A stretch of 64,000 bases of DNA. It comes from CAMEON01 sp964427175. GTDB taxonomy: Bacteria; Bacillota; Clostridia; Oscillospirales; CAG-272. How positions within the stretch are numbered: the first letter of the stretch is position 1; each line of letters starts with the position of its first letter. The notes under the pieces were generated by a model. It was not told the origin of the DNA and searched no databases. It saw nothing but the letters and a program-made list of their open reading frames with translations. Of the stretch, positions 57,968 through 64,000 are shown piece by piece. The position numbers and the translations under genes were made by a program. Location of the stretch: positions 1 to 64,000 of the forward strand of contig CAYRTP010000002.1 of the NCBI GenBank assembly GCA_964427175.1. The letters are read 5' to 3'.

Positions 57968-59230
57968 TTAAGTCCTCTCCAGCATATTCAAAAAAGAATT
58001 TTTCCCATACACCGTATAGTCAAAGACCTTGGAGGCGTTGTCCAGGGGCAAATATTCTCCGTCTCGTGTTCCCCGCAAGCAAAGAGTGTAGGGGACGGGG
58101 TCGAGCAATAGAATCTGCGCGCCTTCACCCTTCGGAAAATCAAAATCATGGTTGGTGAACCAGGAGAGCGTAGGCATAGTCAAGGTGCGCATTCCCGCGG
58201 CTTGCGCCCCGCCTGCCCGCATCATACCGATGCCGCCGGCCATATTCCGAGCGATGCGGATATTGATGGTGTACATGAACTGGTAGACGTGATCTTCGCA
58301 CAGAATTATGGCGAAACGGCGGCGGTGACAGTTGGCCACGGTCACCTGGTAGGTGGTGACGGATGGGTGCTTGCCGTCGGGATGAGGGTAGTCTGTGATG
58401 GTCAAATGAAAATCATTGGCAAAGCCGAACAGGGAACGGTAGGGATGACCGTGGATCTCGTATGAAATTTCTTCCTTATCCCGTAAATGCGCCAACCGAT
58501 GCAAAAACTTCCGTCTCTCCAGAATGCGGCGAATGCAGTGCAGAATCTCCAAGGCAACCAGAATGCCCAAAAGAATCAAGAAGGGGATTTTCAGCAATGC
58601 GATGACTGCGTTGACGATCGAGCCGAAAATGGGGAAGAAAATGGTGATTCCGCTGTAAACCAGTGCCACAAGGGAGCCAAAGTAGATCAAGGCATAGATG
58701 ATGCGTCCGATGAGCTTGTACTTTTTATCCTTGAAGCTACGGAGATTTTTCTGCACGGCCCAGATACGGTTCAACCGTGTGATACGGAGGAGGGATGCGG
58801 CCGAGACAAACAGGAGGGCGCCGCCTGCTGCAAGCGCAACCTTCCCTGCTTCAGGCAGAGTGATATACTGCAACGGGGCAAACCCGGCAAGGGTCAGAAT
58901 AGGGGAGGCTCCCAAAACCGTGAGGATGTATCCGGTCAAAAAACCAGGGTCGTGGAGCAGATTGGGGGTGTCGGCTGCTTGACAGAAACGGTTGAAGCTG
59001 TAGTCATCAATGTGGTCATAATACCACCACAGGGCAATAAATATGGCTATGTCTGTAAGCAGAGGGATGACGGCGAATTTTGCGTTTTTCTGTTCTACCC
59101 ATTGAAAGAGCAGATTGTCCAACGCCATATTGGCAATGGTGTTCAGAAGAAATAATTGTACAACGCAGAGAAGGGCTTTGAAGCCATGCCAAAGCACGTC
59201 CTTTTGTCGGGGGGAGATGCGTGGTTTCAT
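57968..59230 (-). CDS. Polytopic membrane protein with C-terminal beta domain
   Basis: 420 residues. Six or so helices in the first ~250 residues, then a ~160-residue soluble domain from 'EEISYEIHGHPYRSLFGF' to the end, with 'TTYQVTVANCHRRRFAIILC' and 'AQILLLDPVPYTLCLRG'. The domain parallels the soluble part of the 197-residue protein of the same group. AAAGGAGA site; starts 39 bases after the ABC permease stop, so it may be part of the same transcript. Family unknown. Confidence 0.75.
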   Translation of the reverse strand: MKPRISPRQKDVLWHGFKALLCVVQLFLLNTIANMALDNLLFQWVEQKNAKFAVIPLLTDIAIFIALWWYYDHIDDYSFNRFCQAADTPNLLHDPGFLTGYILTVLGASPILTLAGFAPLQYITLPEAGKVALAAGGALLFVSAASLLRITRLNRIWAVQKNLRSFKDKKYKLIGRIIYALIYFGSLVALVYSGITIFFPIFGSIVNAVIALLKIPFLILLGILVALEILHCIRRILERRKFLHRLAHLRDKEEISYEIHGHPYRSLFGFANDFHLTITDYPHPDGKHPSVTTYQVTVANCHRRRFAIILCEDHVYQFMYTINIRIARNMAGGIGMMRAGGAQAAGMRTLTMPTLSWFTNHDFDFPKGEGAQILLLDPVPYTLCLRGTRDGEYLPLDNASKVFDYTVYGKNSFLNMLERT

Positions 59231-59269
59231 GACGGAGTCTCCTTTTTGAAGCGGAATTTGGGAACGGCA

Positions 59270-60502
59270 TTACTTCTTAAACATGATCTTCTCACTATGG
59301 AACATCCGTGTCAGCACCAGGGCGAACACACCCGCGGTGACCAGGTTGGCCGCCACCGTGACAACCACCTGCAGGGGCTCACAGCTCATGGAGAAGACTC
59401 CGCTGATGCATTGGACGCTGTTGTACACGGGAATGAGGAACAGAGCGAGGTTTCCGCCGCCGCCTCCGAACATCCCGCTGACACCAATGACCGTGACCAC
59501 CAGCATGAGGGGGGATACCAGGCCCGAGGCCTCCTTGACAGACCCCGCCAGGGCCGACAGGATGGCGATGAGGGAAACGAACACCAGCACCGTGGACAGG
59601 ATCACGGCCAGGATCATGAGGTAGTCGGTGACCCCGTAGACCGTGGCATCCACCATGCCCAGCTCCTCTCCGCCCATCAGCTTGGGCAGAGACAGGATGA
59701 CACCCAGGAAGTTGCACATACCCGCCAGCAGGGAGATCACCGACAGGGCGGCGATCTTGCCGATGGCCAGCTCGCTTCGCTTCACGGGAGTGATCAGCAG
59801 GGTGGCGATGGTGCCCCGCTCCTTCTCGCCCGCGATGGATTCGGTGGTCATGGCCATACAGCTGGAGAAGGTCAGCATCACCAGGAGCATGGGCATGAGC
59901 ATGGAGAAGAGCATCCCCGTCAGGTCCTCCTCGGTGGCCACGTCAAAGACCGCGTCGGGGGAGATGTTCACGTCAAACCGATTGGCCATGGAGGACTCAA
60001 AGACGTTCAGAAGGCTGAGCACTGTGGAATACGCCGTCGAGGAATCGGGATCGGCGGAGTTGTAGTAGATCCTGACCTCGGGGGCGGGGAGGCCGCTTGC
60101 GGGATCGTAGGCCGCTACCTCCGCGTCAAAATCCTCGGGAAATACCAGGTACAGGTGGTAGGATCCGCTGTTGATGGCCTCGGTGATGGTCTCTTGATCG
60201 TGGACCTCGTCGCAATCGGGACAGCGGTAAAAGCTCATATTCAGCCCGCTGTTCAGGGCAATGGTCTGCACCGTCTCGGAGGAGTTGTGGGTGAGGATGC
60301 GGTACTCCACGTCCTCGCCGCCTCCCATCAGATTCTCCGACAGCACTCCGCCCATGAGGGAGTAGATGACGTAGATCAGGATACCGGGCAGAATGATGGT
60401 CATGAGCATCCGCCGATCCCCGAAGAAACGGCGGAGCTCCTTTTTCATGATGGTCAGTATGTTATTCTTGCGCTTGTTCTTTTGAACGGTCAAAACGGTC
60501 AT
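59270..60502 (-). CDS. ABC-2 type exporter permease (NatB-like)
   Basis: 410 residues. Helix at about 30-50, a ~130-residue external loop with paired Cys in 'FYRCPDCDEV', then five or six helices. 'ESIAGEKERGTIATLLITPV' is the coupling-helix signature of NatB/ABC-2 permeases. Works with the ATPase gene that ends three bases upstream. Such exporters move Na+, antibiotics or peptides; substrate unknown. GGAGGTA site overlaps the end of the ATPase gene. Confidence 0.9.
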   Translation of the reverse strand: MTVLTVQKNKRKNNILTIMKKELRRFFGDRRMLMTIILPGILIYVIYSLMGGVLSENLMGGGEDVEYRILTHNSSETVQTIALNSGLNMSFYRCPDCDEVHDQETITEAINSGSYHLYLVFPEDFDAEVAAYDPASGLPAPEVRIYYNSADPDSSTAYSTVLSLLNVFESSMANRFDVNISPDAVFDVATEEDLTGMLFSMLMPMLLVMLTFSSCMAMTTESIAGEKERGTIATLLITPVKRSELAIGKIAALSVISLLAGMCNFLGVILSLPKLMGGEELGMVDATVYGVTDYLMILAVILSTVLVFVSLIAILSALAGSVKEASGLVSPLMLVVTVIGVSGMFGGGGGNLALFLIPVYNSVQCISGVFSMSCEPLQVVVTVAANLVTAGVFALVLTRMFHSEKIMFKK

Positions 60503-60505
60503 GGC

Positions 60506-61282
60506 TTATACCTCCTCGCCCGCCTGGGCCTTGTAGAGCTCAAAGAAGCGATCTTCCAGGGAGAGCTCCCCACAGACGGCTTCCAGGGAATCACAGGTGA
60601 TCATGCGGCCGTCGATGATGATGCCCACACGGTCGCAGAGCTTCTCCACCAGGCTGAAAATATGGGTGGACAGGATGACGGTCTTCCCCCGCTCCCGAAG
60701 CTCCAACAGGAAATCCGTGACCACCTTGGCGGTCAGTACGTCCAGGCCGTTGGTGGGCTCGTCGAAAATGATGATGTCGGGATCGTGGACCACCGAGATG
60801 ACCAGGGACACCTTCTGCTTCATGCCCGTGGACAGGTTGGCCACCTTGACCTCGGCAAAGCGGTCGATGCCGAACTTGCCGAAAAGCTCGGCTTTCCGCG
60901 CGGCGGATACCGCGGGCTCAACCCCGTGCAGGGAAGCGAAGAAGTCAAAGAGGTAGTTGGGGGTGAAGAAATCCTCCAGCTTGAGCTCGCCCGTGAGAAA
61001 GCCCACACGGCTCCGCACCGTGTCGGGGTCCCCCGTGATGCTGACCCCGTCCACAAAGGCATCCCCCTCGTCGGGACGGATCAGGGTAGCCAGCATCCGC
61101 AGGGTGGTGGTTTTTCCCGCTCCGTTCGGGCCTAACAAGCCGAAAATCTCTCCGCGGTTGGCGGTAAAGGACAGCCCGTCCACGGCGACCTTGACCTTTT
61201 GGTTGGTCTTTTCCAGCTGTTGCTGTTTTCGGGACAGGGTGAAGGTCTTACGCAGACCCTCGGCGCGTAAAATGGTTTCCAT
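60506..61282 (-). CDS. ABC transporter ATP-binding protein (NatA-like)
   Basis: Start at ATG 61282 behind AGGAGAA; the longer frame to 61357 crosses no ribosome site. 258 residues. Walker A 'GPNGAGKTT' at 51-59, signature 'LSTGMKQK', Walker B 'IIIFDEPTNGLD', and switch His in 'ILSTHIF'. A short Lys/Gln-rich insertion (residues 17-31) precedes the usual start of the fold. Together with the permease it forms a two-gene exporter. Confidence 0.93.
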   Translation of the reverse strand: METILRAEGLRKTFTLSRKQQQLEKTNQKVKVAVDGLSFTANRGEIFGLLGPNGAGKTTTLRMLATLIRPDEGDAFVDGVSITGDPDTVRSRVGFLTGELKLEDFFTPNYLFDFFASLHGVEPAVSAARKAELFGKFGIDRFAEVKVANLSTGMKQKVSLVISVVHDPDIIIFDEPTNGLDVLTAKVVTDFLLELRERGKTVILSTHIFSLVEKLCDRVGIIIDGRMITCDSLEAVCGELSLEDRFFELYKAQAGEEV

Positions 61283-61342
61283 AGCGATTCTCCTATTTTT
61301 ATTTATCGTTTTATTTATTGGAAGCGTTCGATAAGCTGATTC

Positions 61343-61416
61343 TGTAGGGGCGGCCATTGGCCGTCCGCGTACTCTCCCATATCTCGCATGGCGGACGAGC
61401 GATGCTCGCCCCTACA
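61343..61416. repeat. Inverted-repeat intergenic element with TGTAGGGGCG ends
   Basis: Begins TGTAGGGGCGGCCATTGGCC and ends GAGCGATGCTCGCCCCTACA; the terminal ten bases are perfect inverted repeats, and each half has its own hairpin. No coding content. It looks like a small non-autonomous element of a type common in gut Clostridia (from memory). Confidence 0.7.
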
Positions 61417-61441
61417 TCAGCGAAACGGTTATCGAACATAT

Positions 61442-62071
61442 CTATTGAAAAAACGTTTCGTCATCCCGATCCAACACGATCAGGGAGCACCCGCAGCCGC
61501 GGCATTCGCCCTTGCCGTCATCGTCCATGTAACCGCAGACCACGCAGAAGGGGGTCTTACAGCCCAGGATCACGGGGTAGGGAAGCCCCCGGAATTTCAC
61601 GATCCGATCCCCCACGCGGAGGGGGAAGGTCTCGGAGTCCCCGGGAAGTCGGACGGTGCGGGTCTGAACGGCTTCGTCATCCGAGCGGATGGTCATTTTG
61701 CAGTAGTTGACCTGATTGTAGCCGCGGGTAGAGGCGTATGGCCGTCCGCCTTTGCCGATGCCTCCGCCAATGCGGCTGAAGGTCTCCAGCCGTACCGAAA
61801 ACTGGGTGGAGAGTACGGTTCCCACAAAGCTGGTGTCCCGCACCCACGCAGGACCGCCGAAGGCGAAGAAGGGGACCGTCAGCAGGGCGATACAGAGCAG
61901 GGAGGCCTGTAGCCACCCCACGTATTCCGCCGCGGTGGGGAGCAGGAACAGTGCCTCAACCAGCAGGATGGCGGCGGTGGTGCAGAGCCATTTGAGCAAG
62001 AAGCGGCGGTCGTTGGCCTTCACGATCTCCCGAAGATCGGGGTTTTCGAAGGGGATCTTGGGGGTGTTCAT
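61442..62071 (-). CDS. Membrane protein with C-terminal zinc ribbon
   Basis: Start at ATG 62071 after GAGGGGA; 209 residues. Two helices (about 25-46 and 55-75), a beta-rich region with a Gly-rich turn ('SRIGGGIGKGGRPYAS'), then a C-terminal zinc ribbon 'CVVCG' and 'CRGCGC' at about 180-198. Probably anchors a cytoplasmic zinc domain at the membrane. Starts 17 bases after the LURP-one gene stop, so likely co-transcribed. Family unknown. Confidence 0.75.
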   Translation of the reverse strand: MNTPKIPFENPDLREIVKANDRRFLLKWLCTTAAILLVEALFLLPTAAEYVGWLQASLLCIALLTVPFFAFGGPAWVRDTSFVGTVLSTQFSVRLETFSRIGGGIGKGGRPYASTRGYNQVNYCKMTIRSDDEAVQTRTVRLPGDSETFPLRVGDRIVKFRGLPYPVILGCKTPFCVVCGYMDDDGKGECRGCGCSLIVLDRDDETFFQ

Positions 62072-62088
62072 CTCCGGATCCCCTCCCC

Positions 62089-62562
62089 TCAATCATTGTC
62101 CTGCTCCATGGCGCAGTCGATGGCCAGGACCAGGGCGAGGGCTTGGATCTCGTCGGCGGGGTCGCGGATGTCCAGGGCGTAGCAGTCCCCCCAGGTGAAC
62201 CATTCCTTGGCGATGGTGACGATGGGCTCCCCGCCGCGGTAGACGGTGTAATCGTGGGACCAGAACTCCCCTTCCACGTCCCAATCGGCCCCCTCCACGG
62301 TGTAGCGGGGGCGGAAGAAGGAGAACTCGCGGACCACCTCACCGACCAGCTGACCGTAGGCGTAGACCTCGTAGCGGGGCTTGAAGGTGAAGATCTGTTG
62401 CTCGATGTAGGCCACCTCCCGCCCGTCGGGGGTGCAGACGTGGAGCTTCTTGCCCCAGGAGAACAGCTCGCCCTCCACGTAGTAGCGGTCATTGCCCGCC
62501 TCGTCCTTGACCGTAAAGCGGTCGTTCCAGGTGAAGATCTTTTCTTCAATCAGCAATTTCAT
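62089..62562 (-). CDS. LURP-one-related (DUF567/YxjI-type) protein
   Basis: 157 residues, typical of single-domain LURP-one proteins, which fold like the Tubby C-terminal domain and may bind membranes or lipids. Characteristic alternating phrases: 'KDEAGNDRYYVEGELFSWGK', 'AYIEQQIFTFKPRYEVYAYG', 'GEFWSHDYTVYRGGEPIVTI', 'AKEWFTWGDCYALDI'. Soluble. First gene after a consensus promoter. Confidence 0.88.
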   Translation of the reverse strand: MKLLIEEKIFTWNDRFTVKDEAGNDRYYVEGELFSWGKKLHVCTPDGREVAYIEQQIFTFKPRYEVYAYGQLVGEVVREFSFFRPRYTVEGADWDVEGEFWSHDYTVYRGGEPIVTIAKEWFTWGDCYALDIRDPADEIQALALVLAIDCAMEQDND

Positions 62563-62607
62563 AGAATATAATCATCCTTTCCTAAAATATCTTGTTTAAT
62601 TGTCTAC

Positions 62608-62636
62608 ATTATAACATACAATCGAATGATTGTCAA
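62608..62636 (-). promoter_or_regulatory. Promoter of the LURP-one gene and those that follow
   Basis: On the minus strand: TTGACA, 17 bases, TATAAT, 46 bases before the start codon. Confidence 0.85.
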
Positions 62637-62771
62637 TAGGTTTTCAAGGAATATGTTAAAAAATCTACAATTTTCTTGCCTGAATGTAAACCAAGCGACT
62701 ATTTAAATGCCTGAATGGGAAAAAAGAGATCGGGAAAAGAGATTTTACGTTGTTCGGTAGACAATTATAAC

Positions 62772-62786
62772 TCTTAAAATCTAAGA
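62772..62786. promoter_or_regulatory. Candidate operator, copy 1 (TCTTA-N5-TAAGA)
   Basis: A 15-base dyad with five-base arms, 92 bases before the start of the XRE gene. The same dyad recurs at 62841-62855. XRE repressors usually bind such short dyads near their own promoters. Confidence 0.45.
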
Positions 62787-62840
62787 AGTCAATATGATTT
62801 TTCAAAATTTTCCGAATTTTTAAGAAATTTGTGCAATATA

Positions 62841-62855
62841 TCTTACAATATAAGA
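62841..62855. promoter_or_regulatory. Candidate operator, copy 2 (TCTTA-N5-TAAGA)
   Basis: Same arms as copy 1, with a different five-base core, 23 bases before the XRE start codon and therefore over the likely promoter or early leader. Confidence 0.45.
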
Positions 62856-62877
62856 AAAAAGATGCGAGGTATTGTAC

Positions 62878-63213
62878 ATGGATCAAATTCCGAATCTTAG
62901 TCAAATACTGAAAAACACCCGCGAGGATCTTGATCTCACGCAACTGAAGGTAATGGAACTGACGGGAATTAACCATAAAACCTTGTCGGGCTATGAAAAC
63001 GGTGTGGCTGAGCCTGATTTGCAGGCACTGGCGACCTTGTGTCGCCTGTATAAGCTCTCCATGGATGTGGTCCTTGGCCTCAAGCCTACTCCGGATGCGC
63101 TACTGTTAAGCCGCCGAGAAAAGGATTTGGTTGAGCTATACCGGCGGCTTCCCTCGGATAGCCAGCGTGCCTTGGTGACTCTTTTAAGTGGCCTGATTGA
63201 GCGGAACTCATAA
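62878..63213 (+). CDS. Small XRE-family regulator
   Basis: ATG 62878 with a GAGGT site; an in-frame TTG two codons earlier is possible. 111 residues. HTH_3 at about 5-60 ('LKNTREDLDLTQLKVMELTG', 'INHKTLSGYENGVAEPDLQA'), followed by a helical C-terminus ('KDLVELYRRLPSDSQRALVT') of the kind used for dimerisation. Two matching dyads upstream suggest self-regulation and possibly control of the divergent LURP-one gene group. Confidence 0.88.
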   Translation: MDQIPNLSQILKNTREDLDLTQLKVMELTGINHKTLSGYENGVAEPDLQALATLCRLYKLSMDVVLGLKPTPDALLLSRREKDLVELYRRLPSDSQRALVTLLSGLIERNS

Positions 63214-63226
63214 GCATATGTAAATA

Positions 63227-63251
63227 AAAAATCCGCCCGAGGGCGGAAAAA
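63227..63251 (+). terminator. Terminator of the XRE gene
   Basis: AAAAAATCCGCCC pairs with GGGCGGAAAAAA across a two-base loop; the T-run is on the minus strand, so termination may be stronger for leftward transcription. Confidence 0.6.
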
Positions 63252-63264
63252 ATGCGAAAAGGTG

Positions 63265-63293
63265 TTGACAAAACCGCGTCGGCGGTGTATCAT
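63265..63293 (+). promoter_or_regulatory. Promoter of the antitoxin-like RNA
   Basis: TTGACA, 17 bases, TATCAT, with no gene downstream except the small RNA. Confidence 0.75.
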
Positions 63294-63299
63294 AAAAAC

Positions 63300-63384
63300 G
63301 TAGGGGCTGCCGGTGACGGTTGCTTCCTCGTAATACGATTAAGATAACCGTTTTGTTTGGAAGACTGGGCGGTTATCTTTTTTT
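63300..63384 (+). ncRNA. RatA-like antisense RNA of a type I toxin-antitoxin pair
   Basis: Starts near 63300 with TAGGGGCTGCCGGTGACGG and ends in a terminator, AAGATAACCG (63341-63350) with CGGTTATCTT (63370-63379) and a T-run. The 3' end overlaps the end of the toxin frame on the opposite strand, the txpA/ratA arrangement known from Bacillus subtilis. A second, orphan copy lies at 44668-44755. Confidence 0.55.
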
Positions 63385-63447
63385 ACTGTTCAAGTAAGAC
63401 ATGATGACGAATGCCAATGTAACAAGGTCGATCAAGAGATAGATCAA
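63373..63447 (-). CDS. Tiny hydrophobic TxpA/holin-like toxin (type I)
   Basis: A 24-residue peptide from TTG 63447, reading 'IYLLIDLVTLAFVIMSYLNS' then 'KKR' and stop: one membrane helix and a basic tail, as in the Hol-Tox/TxpA family (PF16935). No ATG or GTG lies in frame upstream before the sequence becomes poly-Phe/Lys; AAAAGG just before the TTG is a weak ribosome site. Start uncertain, and the 5' end may be damaged. Called mainly on hydrophobicity and the antisense-RNA partner. Confidence 0.45.
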   Translation of the reverse strand: MIYLLIDLVTLAFVIMSYLNSKKR

Positions 63448-63497
63448 TTCGCCTTTTCCACTCCGAAAAATTTTTTCAAAAAAATTTGAAAAACCCC

Positions 63498-63526
63498 TTG
63501 ACAAATCCGCCGACATGATGTATAAT
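63498..63526 (+). promoter_or_regulatory. Promoter of the Rrf2 gene
   Basis: TTGACA, 17 bases, TATAAT, 42 bases before the start codon. The bases after it (TAAATCACACC) could contain an Rrf2 site. Confidence 0.85.
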
Positions 63527-63568
63527 TAAATCACACCAAAACAGTGTCATTTGAGGAGGCAACCAAAG

Positions 63569-64000
63569 ATGAAGATCACACAGGAAGCGGATTACGCCCT
63601 GCGTATGATGTGCCTTCTGGCGAAGCAGTCCGCCGCGGGAGTTCCCACCGTGGGCGCGTCGGTTTTAGCCGAGGGGGTGGCCGTCCCCAGCCGATTCGGG
63701 CTGAAGATCCTCCACAAGCTCTCCCAGTCGGGCCTGGTCAAGACCAGCCGAGGGGCGACAGGTGGTTACAGCCTGAACTCCGACCCCGCAACCATAACGG
63801 TGCGGCAGGTCATTGAGGCCATCGACGGACCCATCGAGATCAATCGATGCCTGTCCAAGACCCACATCTGTCTCAATAATCCCAACAAGGACTGCTGTCG
63901 CTTGCACCACGTCTTCGAGGAGCTCAATCGGATGCTCACCGAACGGCTGGACCGCCTGACCGTGTCCATGGTGGTGGATGAAGGGATCGGAATGGGTGAC
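63569..64000 (+). CDS. Rrf2/IscR-family regulator (runs off the window)
   Basis: Start at ATG 63569 behind GAGGAGG; 144 codons are visible without a stop, so the 3' end lies beyond the window. Begins 'MKITQEADYALRMMCLLAKQ', the standard Rrf2 N-terminus with a winged helix, and continues 'LSQSGLVKTSRGATGGYSLN' and 'ITVRQVIEAIDGPIEINRCL'. The Cys residues in 'NRCLSKTHICLNNPNKDCC' sit where Rrf2 proteins such as IscR or NsrR hold an Fe-S cluster, so an Fe-S or redox sensor is likely. Downstream targets, possibly isc/suf genes, are not visible. Confidence 0.9.
   Translation, partial: MKITQEADYALRMMCLLAKQSAAGVPTVGASVLAEGVAVPSRFGLKILHKLSQSGLVKTSRGATGGYSLNSDPATITVRQVIEAIDGPIEINRCLSKTHICLNNPNKDCCRLHHVFEELNRMLTERLDRLTVSMVVDEGIGMGD

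Larger units (their letters stand above)
62637..62877. other. AT-rich divergent control region
   Basis: Markedly AT-rich with no gene. Holds two copies of TCTTA-N5-TAAGA described separately. A promoter for the plus-strand XRE gene is expected but I see no clean consensus. Confidence 0.6.

Noticed and set aside
59156..61135. Open frame of 659 codons on the plus strand
   Set aside because: Antisense to the ABC permease and ATPase genes; His/Asp/Gly-rich translation without motifs.

Overview
The window looks like a chromosomal segment of a Gram-positive, spore-forming Clostridia (Bacillota), probably an uncultured gut Oscillospirales-type genome. This rests on a SpoIVB sporulation protease, Shine-Dalgarno sites close to AAAGGAGG, sigma-A promoters close to TTGACA-17-TATAAT, an archaeal-type SipW signal peptidase, BspA-type leucine-rich proteins, TIR proteins, glycan-degrading enzymes and several families of GC-rich hairpin repeats. 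One 100-base run of N (11984-12083) marks a scaffold gap inside repeats. No rRNA, tRNA, CRISPR array, transposase or phage gene was recognised.

Layout. 83-11820 is a six-gene same-strand cluster: a cytoplasmic coiled-coil protein, a SipW-like signal peptidase, and four exported proteins (446, 741, 180 and 1575 residues), each with an N-terminal hydrophobic segment followed by an Ala-aromatic type motif, as in TasA/camelysin substrates. It is the best candidate for an undescribed system: a dedicated surface fibre or matrix. 11866-13040 is a repeat block enclosing a small DUF559 gene. 13065-14900 is an anchored LRR surface protein. 15072-18521 carries a GH92 mannosidase and a CapD-like nucleotide-sugar enzyme. 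18564-21601 holds two tandem zinc-ribbon/TIR proteins; one continues through a membrane helix into an LRR domain, an inverted Toll-like receptor layout. 21965-29869 holds an acyltransferase-like protein, a small membrane protein, a MATE exporter, a GH71/99-like lipoprotein, NagA, a membrane protein and another lipoprotein.

30191-42310 is largely core: RodA, ProS, a GH3 glucosidase, Maf, then MreB, a CPBP protease, PBP2, an RNHCP protein, RuvX and a membrane protein. RodA, MreB and PBP2 would work together in cell elongation. 42364-48481 holds a membrane protein with an apparent frameshift, an anion permease, a sigma factor, pyridoxine kinase, shikimate kinase and an XRE/TPR regulator. 49047-52597 is a second surface cluster: two small anchored proteins flanking a 789-residue repeat/beta-helix protein. 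SpoIVB, a possible nuclease and a HAD phosphatase follow. 55987-62562 is all on the minus strand: a LURP-one protein, a zinc-ribbon membrane protein, an ABC exporter pair and four uncharacterised membrane proteins. The right end has an XRE regulator with two apparent operators, a TxpA/RatA-like type I toxin-antitoxin locus and the start of an Rrf2 regulator.

Two themes recur: cell-surface construction (SipW cluster, second cluster, LRR proteins) and use of host or plant glycans (GH92, GH3, GH71/99-like, NagA). Family names are by eye from motifs; no database search was run.
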